Of a stretch of DNA of 64,000 nucleotides, positions 53,901 to 62,773 are shown one piece after another. This stretch comes from Euleptes europaea. Taxonomy: Eukaryota; Chordata; Lepidosauria; Squamata; Sphaerodactylidae. The position numbers and the translations under genes were made by a program. The notes under the pieces are model-generated. The model had not been told where the DNA came from and did not search any database. It saw nothing but the letters and a program-made list of their open reading frames with translations. The DNA lies in contig NC_079322.1 of the NCBI RefSeq assembly GCF_029931775.1, positions 21,216,542 to 21,280,541 of the forward strand. The letters are read 5' to 3'. Numbering within the stretch: position 1 is the stretch's first letter; each line of letters opens with the position of its first letter.

Positions 53901-56602
53901 CCCTCCCGTTGATCTTCCCCCCTTGTTTTAGACTGTCCTGGGATTTGTCCACCTGCTTGCCCGGCTGCAGCCGGATATTTGCTTTTTTGTGAAGTACAAA
54001 CACAGATTTCAATCCTTTCCATAACAAATGACCTCCTACTAAGGAAGGAAATAAAAAGGGGGAATTGAAGACATATGAGCCTGCTTCCTGAAGATGGCGG
54101 GGCAGCTCCAGAGAGGGAAATAAACCAGACTGGAGAAGCTCAACATAGCAGGGTGGGAAAAGCCATCCATACAGTTGGGGTAACCGACTGGGATCCAAAA
54201 CCAGCTACAAATTGGACAGACTGAGGAATAACTTTTTATATATTTCTGCTAAGATTGAGGAGGGGAAAGGGTACTGGCATTGGAACGTGGGAGTGATGAA
54301 AAGTCCATGTCTCTGGAGATGAGCTCATTTGAAAAGGTTTTTTTTTGGTCCTTGTGCGCATTGTGGAGGGGAGTTTTCTTCTTTTGCATTAGAGGTACAA
54401 GTATCAAGGAGTGTTCCTTTAGGGAGATTGAAAACTTATTTTATTTTTATTTTTTTCGAATTTATAACCCACCCTCATCTTCAGCAAACCAGTCTCAGGG
54501 CGGCTTAGGCAAGTATTGATGGCTGAGTATTTTACATGATGGAGTAGCCTGTGAGATAAAAAGGAAATAGCTGGGGCTGGCCTGGTGCTCATTGTCTTGA
54601 TTATTTGGGTCATTCACTAAGTCCACATTATCAGGGAGGGGCCCTTAGCTCCTTGGGGCAAAAGGCCTTTCCGCTGACTCCCCACCAGAGACATGGTTAA
54701 TGGAGAAGCTGTCTTCACATTCCATACACGCCCTCAGCATGACTCACAGTCATTTTGATATCAGTTTGATCCAGACTCCATTTTTCATTGCTAGGCCCAT
54801 GCTGCAAATGTTGCATGTGTACAGGGATCAAAATGCAGGTCCCCTGTGAGAGGAAGTCCCGGGGGCATCGTTGGTGTCATCAACATTTTATTTCTACCTC
54901 CTTCTACTCAAAGAGGCGCAAGCTGTCTCCTCATTGGGAATCTGCACATCTCCTTGACAAAGAACGTGGCATGAAGCTTCCATGCGATGCCTATGAAAAC
55001 TGTTTCTAAGGTGTTCTGCCCCCCCACCCCAAAAAAAGAGGTTGCATTTATATAATCAGACTTTCTGTTGGTTTTCTATTCTTCCGTTGCCCTTACCTGG
55101 ATTTTATTGTTTCCGTTCCTTCTGCTGTTTTAATTGTTGGTCCTGTACTAAAACAAGAGGATGATTTGAGAGAACGCAACGAAAAGAGGAAATCCCTTTC
55201 TTCTGCTGGCCCCAACTGCCTCCCTTACCAGGTCTCCTGTTGTGGCCTGTCTGTCCACTGTCTCTGCTGCCCCTTGGCAGGGCACTTGGGGGGGGAATGG
55301 GAGGGAACAGTCATCTTGCTGATGGTGCGATGTTACTTCCAGAGCAAACTTGGAAGTGACATATCTGCGTTGGCATGACACTATAGGATACCCCCAAAAT
55401 TCTTTGGTAAAACTATAGCGTTTTGGAAGGATCCTAGAGTGTCATGCTGGCATGGTGAAGTCACTTCCAGTTTTGCACTGAAAGTGATTTTGTGCCTTTG
55501 GTGCAATGTTAGGGTTGCCAGCTCCGTTTTGGGAAATACCTGAAAATTTTGGGGGTGGAGCCTGAGGAGGGCAGGGTTTGGAGAGGGGAGGCATTTCAAT
55601 GCCATGGAGTCCAATTGCCAAAGTGGCCATTTTCTCCAGGTGAACTGATCTCTATCGACTGGAGATCAATTGTAATAGTGGGGGATCTCCAGCCACCACC
55701 TGGAGATTGGCAACCCTATGCAGTGTCATTCCCTCCAACCATATCCCCATCCTTCTTCCACTACTTGCCAGCCTATGGCTGGCAACCCTATGCTCTGGGC
55801 CTCAGCAAAGTTGTTTTAGGTTGACTAGGAAACCAAAATGGCGGTAAAGATCATGCAGGGTACTCTCACGAGATCTCATTACACTTTCTTTGCCTAGCAA
55901 ACCCAAAATGGTGGCTTTTGAAAATTTATTCCCACTTTTTAAACCTTTCGTATTTTTGGGAATTACCCTAGGTTTTCAGCTCTGGGTGGCCCGTTTTGTG
56001 GATTTTTGGATCCACACCAGACAGCCACCCTTGCCTTTTAGAGATATGATGGCCCCAATTTAATTGATAATCTTCTGATAATTATACAAGGACATTTCTT
56101 GTTATCTGAATATTTTAGATTTTACTTGATCGTTGCCTGGGGGAAATGTACACTAAGAACAGCAGTATATAAATCTTTTAAATAAATAATGATAAATAAA
56201 TGCATTCTGGGACTTCATGCAAATGGGTGGTTGTGTGGAAGGGATACCATTGGATGCTCTGCGTGGAGGGGGGCGCACACTTCCACCAAGTAATTATGCA
56301 TATGCACCTCCCCCAGCTGAATGTATGAACCATGGCAAAGTTATCCTTGATCTGTTTTAAAGATTCCCCCCTTTCTCACTAACATGCTAATTTTTTTCAA
56401 TTATTTTTCTTAGAGGTGGGAGCAGCGACTCCAAGAACTCAAGTTGCAAGCAGCCCCTAACAAAAAACAAAATGCAAGAACCTTCAGTCGCAGCGGGGCA
56501 CCAAAGCAAAACCCAAAGAATACCAACCCAGTGCCTGGCGGCCCTAAGAAGACCAATCAACCAAGACGTGACCAGAAAGAAGTCAACACCAAAAATATAT
56601 GA
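41495..56602 (+). CDS. SFRP4: SFRP4, secreted frizzled-related protein 4 (6 exons, complete CDS)
   Basis: The exons are 41495-41939, 44410-44493, 44610-44675, 47545-47743, 52579-52642 and 56414-56602. They join in frame to 348 aa (human 346). Residues 1-22 are a signal peptide. Residues 24-136 are a frizzled-type cysteine-rich domain with all ten cysteines (24, 32, 69, 78, 85, 97, 101, 108, 125, 136). The SFRP4-typical motifs [14 protein letters not shown] and [12 protein letters not shown] are present. Residues 171-286 form a netrin-like domain with cysteines at 171, 179, 181, 212, 244, 246, 259 and 272. A basic, Lys/Asn/Gln/Pro-rich tail follows from 287. Sequons lie at N38, N116, N195 and N241. 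The family binds Wnt ligands extracellularly and modulates Wnt signalling. SFRP4 is favoured over other SFRPs by the sequence motifs, the tail and the neighbouring genes EPDR1 and NME8. Confidence 0.97.
42129..42287. repeat. Long palindrome in SFRP4 intron 1
   Basis: ATTGGTTCTCGTAGG...CCGGGCTGTGTGACCGTGG...GTTTCGCCAGC pairs with its inverted copy ending GACCTACGAGAACCAAT. The arms are about 70 bp and differ at few positions; the loop is about 17 bp. It would be a strong hairpin in DNA or pre-mRNA. Confidence 0.9.
42405..42650 (+). repeat. tRNA-derived SINE, short GC-richer relative of family A
   Basis: CTAGCGTGGCGTCGGGGTTA, GGGTTGGTTTCGCCGCTCCT, and the end GGTGTAAGAACCAACTCTTC. It lacks the internal duplicated segment. 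Confidence 0.85.
42655..43195 (+). repeat. Family A-like SINE split by BovB
   Basis: GAGCCAGTGCGGCGTGGTGG to TTTAAGACTCCTT (42833), then resumes TAGAGGTAAAGAAAAACGGG after 43158. Confidence 0.88.
42834..43149 (-). repeat. BovB LINE 3' end nested in a SINE, with target duplication
   Basis: The complement encodes [32 protein letters not shown] and [20 protein letters not shown] with no stop in the 316-bp copy. Target duplication AGACTCCTT (42825-42833) and AGATTCCTT (43150-43158). Tail is a GTGTGTGT repeat. Confidence 0.92.
43200..43497 (+). repeat. tRNA-derived CORE-like SINE (family A), full length
   Basis: GAGCCAGTGCAGCGTAGTGG to AAAACCAACTCTTCATAATAA. It directly follows the previous SINE, making three SINEs in a row. 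Confidence 0.9.
43650..43853 (+). repeat. BovB LINE 3' end
   Basis: GGAAAATTTGAAGGCAGCAG to GTCGGAAGAGACTGGACGGC and a CGCACGCACACAC tail. Confidence 0.88.
43860..44405. other. SFRP4 intron 1, end; nothing recognised
   Basis: No repeat or extra exon recognised before exon 2. Confidence 0.45.
44410..44493 (+). CDS. SFRP4: SFRP4 coding exon 2
   Basis: The exon is 84 nt, with acceptor TCCAG and donor GTGAGT. It encodes [18 protein letters not shown] through QFSP, the linker into the netrin-like domain, closely matching the human linker. It enters and leaves in phase 1. Confidence 0.95.
44610..44675 (+). CDS. SFRP4: SFRP4 coding exon 3
   Basis: The exon is 66 nt, with acceptor ending AAAAAG and donor GTAAGT. 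It encodes [20 protein letters not shown] and on to SY, the start of the netrin-like domain with its C-x-C pair and the sequon at N195. Only 116 bp separate it from exon 2. Confidence 0.95.
44830..45560. other. SFRP4 intron 3, no clear feature
   Basis: Around 45240-45520 are several short imperfect repeats (CCCATTGCACTCACTGGTAT, TTACTCAGAA) that look like a decayed repeat. Confidence 0.35.
45562..45720 (+). repeat. MIR-like / CORE SINE
   Basis: ATAGTGGTTAGAGTGTCAGA, CCCAAGTTCAAATCTC, and the end GAAAGGTGGGGTATATAAGA. Confidence 0.7.
46880..47290 (+). repeat. Possible Penelope-like element end with hammerhead-like hairpin
   Basis: GGATGAAGGCCCAATAGGCC then GAAACGTG at 47144-47169. The layout resembles 18460-18665. 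The downstream AT-rich end reaches GAATAAATTATATTTTCAG. The hairpin is clear; the family is inferred. Confidence 0.4.
47545..47743 (+). CDS. SFRP4: SFRP4 coding exon 4
   Basis: The exon is 199 nt, with acceptor GTTGCAG and donor GTAAGC. It encodes residues 199-264 with SGCNE-like [33 protein letters not shown] and WRSR. This is the core of the netrin-like domain, with four of its cysteines. Confidence 0.95.
47822..48108 (-). repeat. tRNA-derived CORE-like SINE (family A)
   Basis: TTCTACCACTTAAGGGAGAA to AACACTATACCACACTGGCT, 80 bp downstream of SFRP4 exon 4. The terminal TATAAAAACC part is missing. Confidence 0.9.
48125..48298 (+). repeat. LINE 3' tail (L2-like)
   Basis: TTTTAATGCATGTTATATTT, CTTGGGTCCTGAGCTGGTTG, AAAGGCGGGCATATAAATGG, then AATAAATA. 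Confidence 0.6.
48339..48547 (+). mobile_element. hAT-type MITE
   Basis: TAGAGTTGCCAGATCCGG to GAGGTTGTCAACCCTA. No convincing target duplication. Confidence 0.78.
48648..48815 (+). repeat. MIR-like / CORE SINE, diverged
   Basis: AATGTGGTGTATGGCTCGTG, GGTTGAAATCCCTGCCCATT, and CTGACTTTGGATCAATCGCG follow the MIR layout. Confidence 0.55.
48957..49470 (+). repeat. tRNA-Ala SINE split by a family A SINE
   Basis: ACAGAGCTCAGTGGTAGAAC and CTGGTTCGGTCCCTGGCGTC, then resumes CTTGAGACCCTGACATAATA after the insertion. Confidence 0.82.
49058..49366 (+). repeat. tRNA-derived CORE-like SINE (family A), nested
   Basis: GACCAGTGTGGTGTAGTAGT to TATAAAAACCAACTACTCTT. Full length, inside a tRNA-Ala SINE, so younger than it. 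Confidence 0.9.
49471..50766. other. SFRP4 intron 4; inverted segments, no gene
   Basis: 50205-50340 and 50470-50625 are inverted copies of one another: CACATAGATGAGCCAACTGC / GAGGTTGGCTCATCTATGTG and the complement of ATGCATGTATTGGTTGGATA. The intervening 130 bp would form a loop. TTGATTCAGCTGTTTGC is tandemly repeated at 50334-50368. Confidence 0.6.
50767..51015 (-). mobile_element. hAT-type MITE, longer variant
   Basis: TAGAGATGCCAGGCCTG to CAGGCAACCCTA, with flanks AGTGGCGG and GGTGGTGG, a decayed duplication. Confidence 0.7.
51167..51690. repeat. Palindromic repeat (AGAGTCCAGTAGCA family) around a Sauria-type fragment
   Basis: Left part AAGAGTCCAGTAGCACCTTA and right part AAGGTGCTACTGGACTCTGG are inverted copies. 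Repeated GAGCTTTTGTGAGCCACAGC half-hairpins lie inside. 51425-51530 is a Sauria-type SINE piece (GACTGGGGAAGGCAGTGGCA). Confidence 0.75.
51928..52040 (-). repeat. 5S-SINE 3' part
   Basis: AGTGCCATCAAGGCACAACT to TGCCATTACCTGCCTCCATG. The 5S-like head is lost at the junction with the next SINE. Confidence 0.78.
52030..52234 (-). repeat. 70-bp leader plus family A SINE, inverted
   Basis: SINE head at 52160 (complement of GAGAGCCAGCGTGGTATAAT), preceded on minus by the same leader as at 29911-29980 (52161-52234). Confidence 0.8.
52308..52500 (-). repeat. MIR-like / CORE SINE
   Basis: ATCCTCACAACAACCCTGTG and GGGGATCTGAACCTGGGTTT. Head complement near 52490. It ends 80 bp before SFRP4 exon 5. 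Confidence 0.75.
52579..52642 (+). CDS. SFRP4: SFRP4 coding exon 5
   Basis: The exon is 64 nt, with acceptor TTTCAG and donor GTAAGT. It completes R265 and encodes [20 protein letters not shown] and K, matching human MMLLENCLVEKWRDQLSKR. A tRNA-Ala SINE fragment begins only 50 bp into the next intron. Confidence 0.93.
52693..52778 (-). repeat. tRNA-Ala SINE head fragment
   Basis: CTGGAGATGCCAGGGATGGA to CCTGAGCCACAGTCCCTCCC. Only the tRNA-like 80 bp remain. Confidence 0.88.
53660..53930 (+). repeat. L2/CR1-like LINE C-terminal fragment
   Basis: One frame reads [20 protein letters not shown] then [20 protein letters not shown], the conserved end of L2-type reverse transcriptase proteins (W-x-x-LP-x-EIR, F-x-x-x-x-KT-x-L). 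Confidence 0.75.
54425..54515 (-). repeat. LINE 3' tail (L2-like)
   Basis: TTTATTTTTATTTTTTTCGA and CAGTCTCAGGGCGGCTTAGG, the inverted CCGCCCTGAG tail. Confidence 0.6.
55280..55508. repeat. Palindromic repeat next to hAT MITE
   Basis: GGCATGACACTATAGGATAC and GATCCTAGAGTGTCATGCTG are inverted around CAAAATTCTTTGGTAAAACT. The flanking arms carry CACTTCCAG. Related to 21383-21790. Confidence 0.7.
55510..55718 (+). mobile_element. hAT-type MITE with target duplication
   Basis: TAGGGTTGCCAGCTCCG to GATTGGCAACCCTA, flanked by TGCAATGT (55502-55509) and TGCAGTGT (55719-55726). Confidence 0.88.
56414..56602 (+). CDS. SFRP4: SFRP4 coding exon 6 (basic tail) and stop
   Basis: The acceptor TTTTTCTTAG precedes [10 protein letters not shown], matching human QWEERLQEQ. 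The following 50 residues are a fast-evolving basic tail rich in K, R, N, Q and P. TGA is at 56600-56602. The exon phase (0) fits exon 5. Confidence 0.92.
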   Translation, partial: RWEQRLQELKLQAAPNKKQNARTFSRSGAPKQNPKNTNPVPGGPKKTNQPRRDQKEVNTKNI

Positions 56603-56856
56603 ACTCCCAATTTTCCCCAGGAAAAGTTTTGCTTGCATGACAAAGGTCCCATTCGGCCTGAGTGGCGTATCAGTGTTCCCTGAACACATAAACATTCACA
56701 GCAACGTACCAGATAGCCGTTATTTGCTGCGGTTTACTTTTTACAGGACTGCCTTTTCCCTCTAAGCCACAGATATAGGCTTTGCGGCAACATCTGGTTG
56801 GTCGACGGAAGCCAATTGATTAGGCGTATATTCAGAGTAACCCATCATAGTTTTCC

Positions 56857-56862
56857 AATAAA
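56857..56862 (+). terminator. SFRP4: SFRP4 poly(A) signal candidate
   Basis: AATAAA lies 255 nt after the SFRP4 stop, giving a 3' UTR of about 275 nt. A weaker ATTAAA lies near 57291 and could serve a longer form. Confidence 0.6.
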
Positions 56863-57989
56863 CATCTGGATTTGTTATTCTGCTATTCACACATGAATTT
56901 GGCAGGAGTCGGTGAACTTACCATGGCTGGCTTTACACATGTGCTCCAAATGTGGCAGTCTCTGTCATTTCCTTCTTCGTGATGAGACCTACCATGCAGA
57001 GAGGGCACACATCCAATGTACAATATCTCACTTTGGTTCCTCTGTCTTTAGTGTTGTTCTGTGGAAGTATCATCAGTGCGGGATCTCTTCACCCCCATGC
57101 CCAGGGCAAGTGGTGTGTGTGTGTGGTGAACCAGTGGCTGCCTTGTCAAGTGTCCCATGAGTGCGCCAAAAGACATAGTCTTTGATCCACATGTCTTTGT
57201 GTAGTAAAAATATTCCAAGTCCCTTTATCATCTACTTCAGGCTAGCTTTTGTTGCATGTTAATTAAAAATGTTAATTGTTGCATGTAAAATTAAAGCTAA
57301 AAACAGTATTTAACAAACAAATCATAAGCTTGGAAGTTGTCCTTTGATATTTGCCACTTGTAGGTTTCTTATGAATGGAGGTTCTTTTCTGACACGGAAT
57401 GAAATTCTTTCAGCCTTTTGACTGGAAGCATGGTTAAATAGCAAGTCCGCTGGGTGATTTGGAAATGTTGTTTAAAAGACTGGAGGCAGACATGTTTCTG
57501 TAACCATCTTAGCACATCTGAAATTTACCAACATGCGGTTATGTATGTGTTAGAGGTCCACCTGGATTTTTTTCTGGGTTTGGTCCCTCCTATTCATTTT
57601 AATGGAGGGAACCCATTAACAAGCATGAGTACGGACTGAAACTCTCCACTGAGATGGATTGGAAACTTTTGAAGGAGAGGAACATCCGTTCGCCCACTGT
57701 ACCTCCTGTGCCCATAAACTACGGGTTATGGGATTCTATGGTTCCCATGTCTAGCAGTTGCATCTAGTTATGCATATGCTTTTCTGGGGTTGCAGTTACT
57801 CGTTTTATGTAAGTTCCACTGGTTCTACATATATGGGTATAATGCAGGGATGTGCATGTAAGAGATCATATGTGTTAGCTGAGTGTTTATGTTTTGCATC
57901 CAAGGGGAAAATGACTTATCCGCAAACAATGGTTTGGAGCCTGTACATCCCTTCTTTCTGCTCGTGCTTCTCTTGAGGGGAGGAGTCAG
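56863..57989. other. SFRP4 downstream region, no clear feature
   Basis: About 1.1 kb of apparently unique sequence. The short frames match nothing I recognise. A longer SFRP4 3' UTR could extend to the ATTAAA near 57291. Confidence 0.45.
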
Positions 57990-58110
57990 CAAGGGACCCC
58001 ATGTATTTTTAGAGTTTGGGTTTATTAAACCTGAAAATTTTCAATTATTTGGCTTTTCTGGATTTTTGAAAATTTCTGGGTTTAATAAACCCAAACCCAA
58101 AAAATACCAG
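57990..58110. repeat. AT-rich palindrome (GGGTTTATTAAACC)
   Basis: GGTTTATTAAACCTGAAAAT and ATTTCTGGGTTTAATAAACC are inverted. Related to 19420-19540. Confidence 0.65.
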
Positions 58111-58747
58111 GAAGGAGATGGTGCACAGTCCCATCTAGGAGGATAGTTGATAATGTTGGCTGAATGTGACTCTGTTTGCTCAGTAGGCAGTAATGTCATC
58201 AGACTGGGGTTTTCCTTGAATGTTTCTACCACAATAGATATCTGGGAAAGGGAGAGTTTGACCAGGGGGTGGGAAGAGACCCTCCCTGTTCAAATTATCA
58301 CAAGTTCATTTTACGAGAATTCTAAATATATAAAGTTGCTGTTCTGACATGATGAAAAAAGAAGAGCCAGTGGTCTGAAGGAATATTTTTATGTATCCCA
58401 ATCAGATAACTCATCCCCGCCTCCGCTGCCTTCCCACCCCTTCATACCCATCTTTTTTTCCATACTGGAAACAGCTCAACACTCTTCAAGTGCAGCACCG
58501 GCAACTGTGTGCATGAGAACTCTCAAAGAGGAACACAACAAATTAATTTATGGGCCTTTGTGGCACAAGCTTGAATCTTGGGATATAGTTTAAATAAGAG
58601 AGATGCACAAAATACTACCTGAAGAGGTCATAATATCAATGTAGTTTTAACACACCAAAGAAGTTACGTGAGTACATTTCTCCCCCTCCAAACCAGACTA
58701 ATTGCACCTGAATTATAAACCTGGAATAATAGATAAAATAAGAAGAA

Positions 58748-59165
58748 TAGAATCATAGAGGTGGAAGGGACCACTAGGGTCATCTAGACCAATCCCCTGC
58801 ACAATGCAGGAAATTCACAACTACCTCCCTTCCCACACACACACAGTGACCCCTACTCCATGCCCAGAAGATGGCAAAAAAAAAAAAAAAGACCCTCCAG
58901 GATCCCTGGCCAATCTGGCCTGGAGGAAAATTCCTTCCTGACCTCAAAGTGGCAATCGACATTACCCTGGGCATGCAAGAAAGGGCCACAAGAGCCAAAC
59001 ACTGATGCAACCCTTCCTGCCCTCCCTCTCATTGATCTGCCTAAGTTCACAGAATCAGCATTGCTGACAGATGGCCATCTAGCGTCTGCTTAAAAACCTC
59101 GAAAGAAGAAGATCCCACCACCTCCCCAGGAAGCCTGTTCCATTGAGGAACTGCTCTAACTGTCT
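58748..59165 (-). repeat. CR1 LINE, ORF2 end and 3' UTR
   Basis: AGAATCATAGAGGTGGAAGG and GCAGGAAATTCACAACTACC to GCCTGTTCCATTGAGGAACT. It is the inverse of the element at 237-650. An A run lies at 58876-58890. Confidence 0.92.
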
Positions 59166-59613
59166 ATTATTATTAAGCAAATAATAGAATAATAAACACA
59201 GTATTATACTTAAATAGTAAAATATATACCGCCACAGCTCTGAAGAGAGATGTATAAAGAACAAGACTTAAAAAAAAATCTCACCAGCATTCATGATTCT
59301 GCTGGTAGCTTTCCAGTACTGTGTCATGAGCTCTGCCAAGGTTTGTGTATGGTATTAAAAACTTGTTTATAATTTGCACTCTATTTCAAAGCTACCAAGT
59401 CAAACCGCGAATGTCAAACGTACCAACTGGCTGATGAGCCTAACCTATATGAGCTTGAACAGGCAAAGCATTGCTGTAGATACATCCCTCCATCTCTCGC
59501 TGGTACTCAAGGCAGGAGTGGTTGCTATGAACAACATGGTGCCACCATCCTAACCAGAGTTGCTATTGTGTCTCCTATCCCCAGCAACATCTGAGGAGAC
59601 TCAATGTGTGAGC

Positions 59614-59822
59614 TAGGGTTGCCAACCTCCAGGTATTAGCTGGAGATCTCCTGCTATTACAACTGATCTCCAGCCGATAGAGATCAGTTCACCTGGAAAA
59701 AATGGCCTCTTTGGCAATTGGACTCTATGGCATTGAAGTCTTTCCCCTCCCCTAACCCCACCTTCCTCAGGCTCCACCCCAAAAGCCTTCCACCGGTGGC
59801 AAAGAGGGACCTGGCAACCCTA
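59614..59822 (-). mobile_element. hAT-type MITE with exact target duplication
   Basis: TAGGGTTGCCAACCTCC to CCTGGCAACCCTA, flanked by GTGTGAGC on both sides (59606-59613 and 59823-59830). The best-preserved copy of this family here. Confidence 0.92.
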
Positions 59823-59989
59823 GTGTGAGCTGATATTACCATGAGGTAATCTCCTCCTCCCCCCCTGCACCACACCTAAGTGATGAGGGAAGCTGCCGTT
59901 TGCTCTCCTTGCCCCTCCTCACCACAGCGAGGTGAGGAGTAGCAAGGCCAGAATCCGTTGCCTGCCCTCCTCATCCCCCCTCCAACTGA

Positions 59990-60690
59990 TATGCCTGTAT
60001 TATTGTATTAATTCCCAATGACAATAACACAGTAGGAGGTTGAGAGTTCAAAGCAGTTTGTTTATTAGGCCCAATATACACACCGGGTGAGAATTGCCCC
60101 AAATGCGCAGGACCATTCACACACACATCAAAGGAGTGCAAGCCCGGATATAATCTTTGGCAATGGGAGGTGCAAAAGACGAGATACATGGCGTCAATAC
60201 AGAGAACCAATAATAGACATTTAAGGATTTGAATACCCTATTAGAGATTCGGAGGCGTTACATAGAAATGGTGATCTCATTCTCACTAAGGAGCAGTGAA
60301 GACCCTCATGGTCAGGTGCTTTTCTGTTTGATCCTAAATTACTGCAGTTCTTCTTATCTTGGACCCTGGCAGCTGCCAAGGCTAACTAAAAGGGTTCCTA
60401 GCTGGTTCTTATCTCTGGAAAACCAGCTTATGCAAGCATGCTAAGGCCATCTATGGATTCTTTAATTAGCTTCTAACTAAGGAGTAACAGTGGGCCTCTT
60501 ATACTTGAGGCCTGTAACATATGCAAGTGCTTGGTGTAACTATACAAGCCACCTCTAATATGCTGAGTGTGGCACGTTCATGAGTGCAGATATACTTTAT
60601 TGAGTACAAAGAATATATTTCAAATCAAAGAATACATTTCCATTACATTTCCCATAGCATATAATGATTTCAGGCATTACACAACATCAA
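59990..60690 (-). mobile_element. Possible solo LTR
   Basis: On minus: a TATA-like GTATAAGAGG, then a poly(A)-type AATAAAC followed by a CTTTGAACTCTCAACC region, the usual order inside an LTR. No coding part or second LTR is seen and the ends are not fixed. Family unassigned; treat as a fossil. Confidence 0.3.
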
Positions 60691-61170
60691 GGTGAGAAGT
60701 CTGCCGTCCCTGCTTCCCCCCCCCACACACACACACACACACTGCAGTGGGGTACAGGAAGGTGGGAAGCTGCTGCACGCCCTCCCTGCTTTTGTGCTGT
60801 GGGGAAGAGAAAGAGGACATTGCCTGCTCCCTCCCCCATGGCGGAAAGGATCAAGTTCCTCACAGGCTACCCATTGTGGCCAGGGGTGCCTCTCGAGACT
60901 CCCATTTGTCATGTAGACCCCAAGAGAGTGGTTAGAGGAGCAACATGGCTGGTGGGCAGCCCTCCGCCTCTGCCCCCCTTAGGCCTACGTGTGCCCAGCG
61001 ATCAGGCCACCTCTGCAGGAGGTGAATTTCTCACAAATGTCAATCAATGAAGATAGGCTGAGAAAACAGCAGTGGGATGATATTATGCCATGCATGAGGT
61101 ATCCCTAGACCTTACGGGGCGAAGCGGGAGGGAATGTAATGGAACTTTTTACTTGGTAGCTGTTGGTTCA

Positions 61171-61505
61171 GAGAAAGTCAGCATGGTGTAGTGGTTAAGA
61201 GTGGTGATTTGGAGCAGTGGACTCTGACCTGGAGAACTGGGTTTGATTCCCCACTCCTCCACATGAGCGGTGGACGCTAATCTGGTCAACTGGATTTGTT
61301 TCCCCACTCCTCCACTTGAAGCCAGCTGGGTGACCTTGGGCTAGTCACAGCTCTTAGAACTCTCTCAGCCCCACCTACCTCACAAGGTGTCTGTTGTGGG
61401 GAGGGGAAGGGAAGGTGATTGTAAGACGGTTTGATTCTTCCGTAAGTGGTAGAGAAAGTCAGCATATAAAAAACCTACTCTTCTTCTTCTCCTTCTCCTC
61501 CTCCT
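61171..61505 (+). repeat. tRNA-derived CORE-like SINE (family A), full length
   Basis: GTCAGCATGGTGTAGTGGTT to AAAAACCTACTCTTCTTCTT, then (CTTCTC)n. Confidence 0.93.
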
Positions 61506-61983
61506 CTTCAGGACAGTTATCCAATACAGGCTTTTTTGTCCTTCATGTTCCTCTTTTTCTCAAATAAAAATGTGCTGCTGCATATTATACATGCATTACT
61601 TTGCAATATTAATAAGAGTAAAATATTTTTTTGGTTGGATCCAGCCAGCTTTTCTACTGGGGGGAAAGGAGTGAGGGGTCTTCTGTGATCACCCAAAAAG
61701 GCTATATTGAGATTCATGGGACCTGCATACACAAAAGCCATGTGGGATGGGGGCTGTGGAATGAATTGGGTGACACTGAGTGAAAAGGATGACTGAATCA
61801 AATCCATTTTGAGCATGAACATTCCATTAACTATTTATGTCATACAACATTTGGTGAGGATACAAGATATTATACATGATTTCTTGGCCAAGGGAAAAGC
61901 CCCCACTACCGTTCTTAATTTGCAATGTGTAGCATGTCATTTTCAATTAATAACAAAACCTTCCACACAGAGATAAATTTAAC

Positions 61984-61989
61984 TTTATT
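61984..61989 (-). terminator. NME8: NME8 poly(A) signal
   Basis: AATAAA on the minus strand (TTTATT on plus) lies 51 nt beyond the NME8 stop. This implies a very short 3' UTR and supports the stop at 62040 as the true gene end. Confidence 0.7.
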
Positions 61990-62039
61990 TTCTTTTGTCT
62001 GGCGCACGTTGCCTATAACAAGCTACCTTGAAAATTCTA

Positions 62040-62289
62040 TTACAGGTATATTAATTTGTGTTTGAGGCTCTCCAGATCAATATCTCCAAAGAGGTACTGA
62101 ATGCTTTGTACTGCATGGTCTGCAGTGGACGATCCATGAACAGCATTGCGCAAAATATCTTGAGCAAACTGAGCACGTAGTGATTGAGGAGAAATCTGCT
62201 TGGCTGCTTCTGGATCTGTGGGCCCCATTAATTTTCGCCAATCCTCCACCGCATTTTCTTTGGTTAGAATCATCACCATCGACGGGCCT
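62040..62289 (-). CDS. NME8: NME8 (TXNDC3) last coding exon, partial gene
   Basis: The acceptor TTTCCAG precedes 62289, and translation runs [20 protein letters not shown] to a TAA at 62042-62040. The sequence matches the end of the third nucleoside-diphosphate-kinase-like domain of NME8: [16 protein letters not shown] and NAVHGSS. The histidine in the HGS motif is the family's catalytic histidine position and is present. NME8 is a thioredoxin-NDP kinase fusion of cilia and sperm flagella. The C-terminus runs about ten residues longer than the human end as I recall it. Upstream exons were not recognised in the remaining 1.7 kb, so the gene continues off the right edge. It converges on SFRP4. 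Confidence 0.9.
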
Positions 62290-62523
62290 CTGGAAATTCA
62301 AGTCATACGAAGACACAATGCAAATATTAACTAGAAGAGCATAACTGTAAGACCATCGTACCAGCATAACTGGAGACACTGGATGTGTTGACTCCACACC
62401 CTCCCCAACAATGCTAGTACCGGCCTAATACCAGCATTGACTGGGTCTTCCCCCCATATAGGGGGGAATGATTACATGCCATCTTGGGGTTTTTAGGGTT
62501 ATATTGAATGTGTAAAGTGCCGT

Positions 62524-62733
62524 CGGCCCTGACCTGGATGGCCCAGGCTAACCTGATCTCATCAGATCTCAGAAGCTAAGAAGGGTCCGCCCTGGTTAGT
62601 ATTTGGATGGGAGACCACCAAGGAATACCAGGGTTGCTGTGCAGAGGAAGGCACTGGCAAACCACCTCTGTTAGTCTCTTGCCATGAAAACCCCAAAAGG
62701 GGTCGCCATAAGTCAACTGCGACTTGACGGCAC

Positions 62734-62770
<37 letters not shown>
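62524..62770 (+). repeat. 5S rRNA-derived SINE (right-facing arm of palindrome)
   Basis: CCTGACCTGGATGGCCCAGG to GACTTGACGGCACTTTACAC plus about 18 CA. Flanked by AAAGTGCCGT (62514-62523) and AAAGTGCGGT (62771-62780), a duplication lying inside the tail of an older minus-strand copy. Confidence 0.93.
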
Positions 62771-62773
<3 letters not shown>

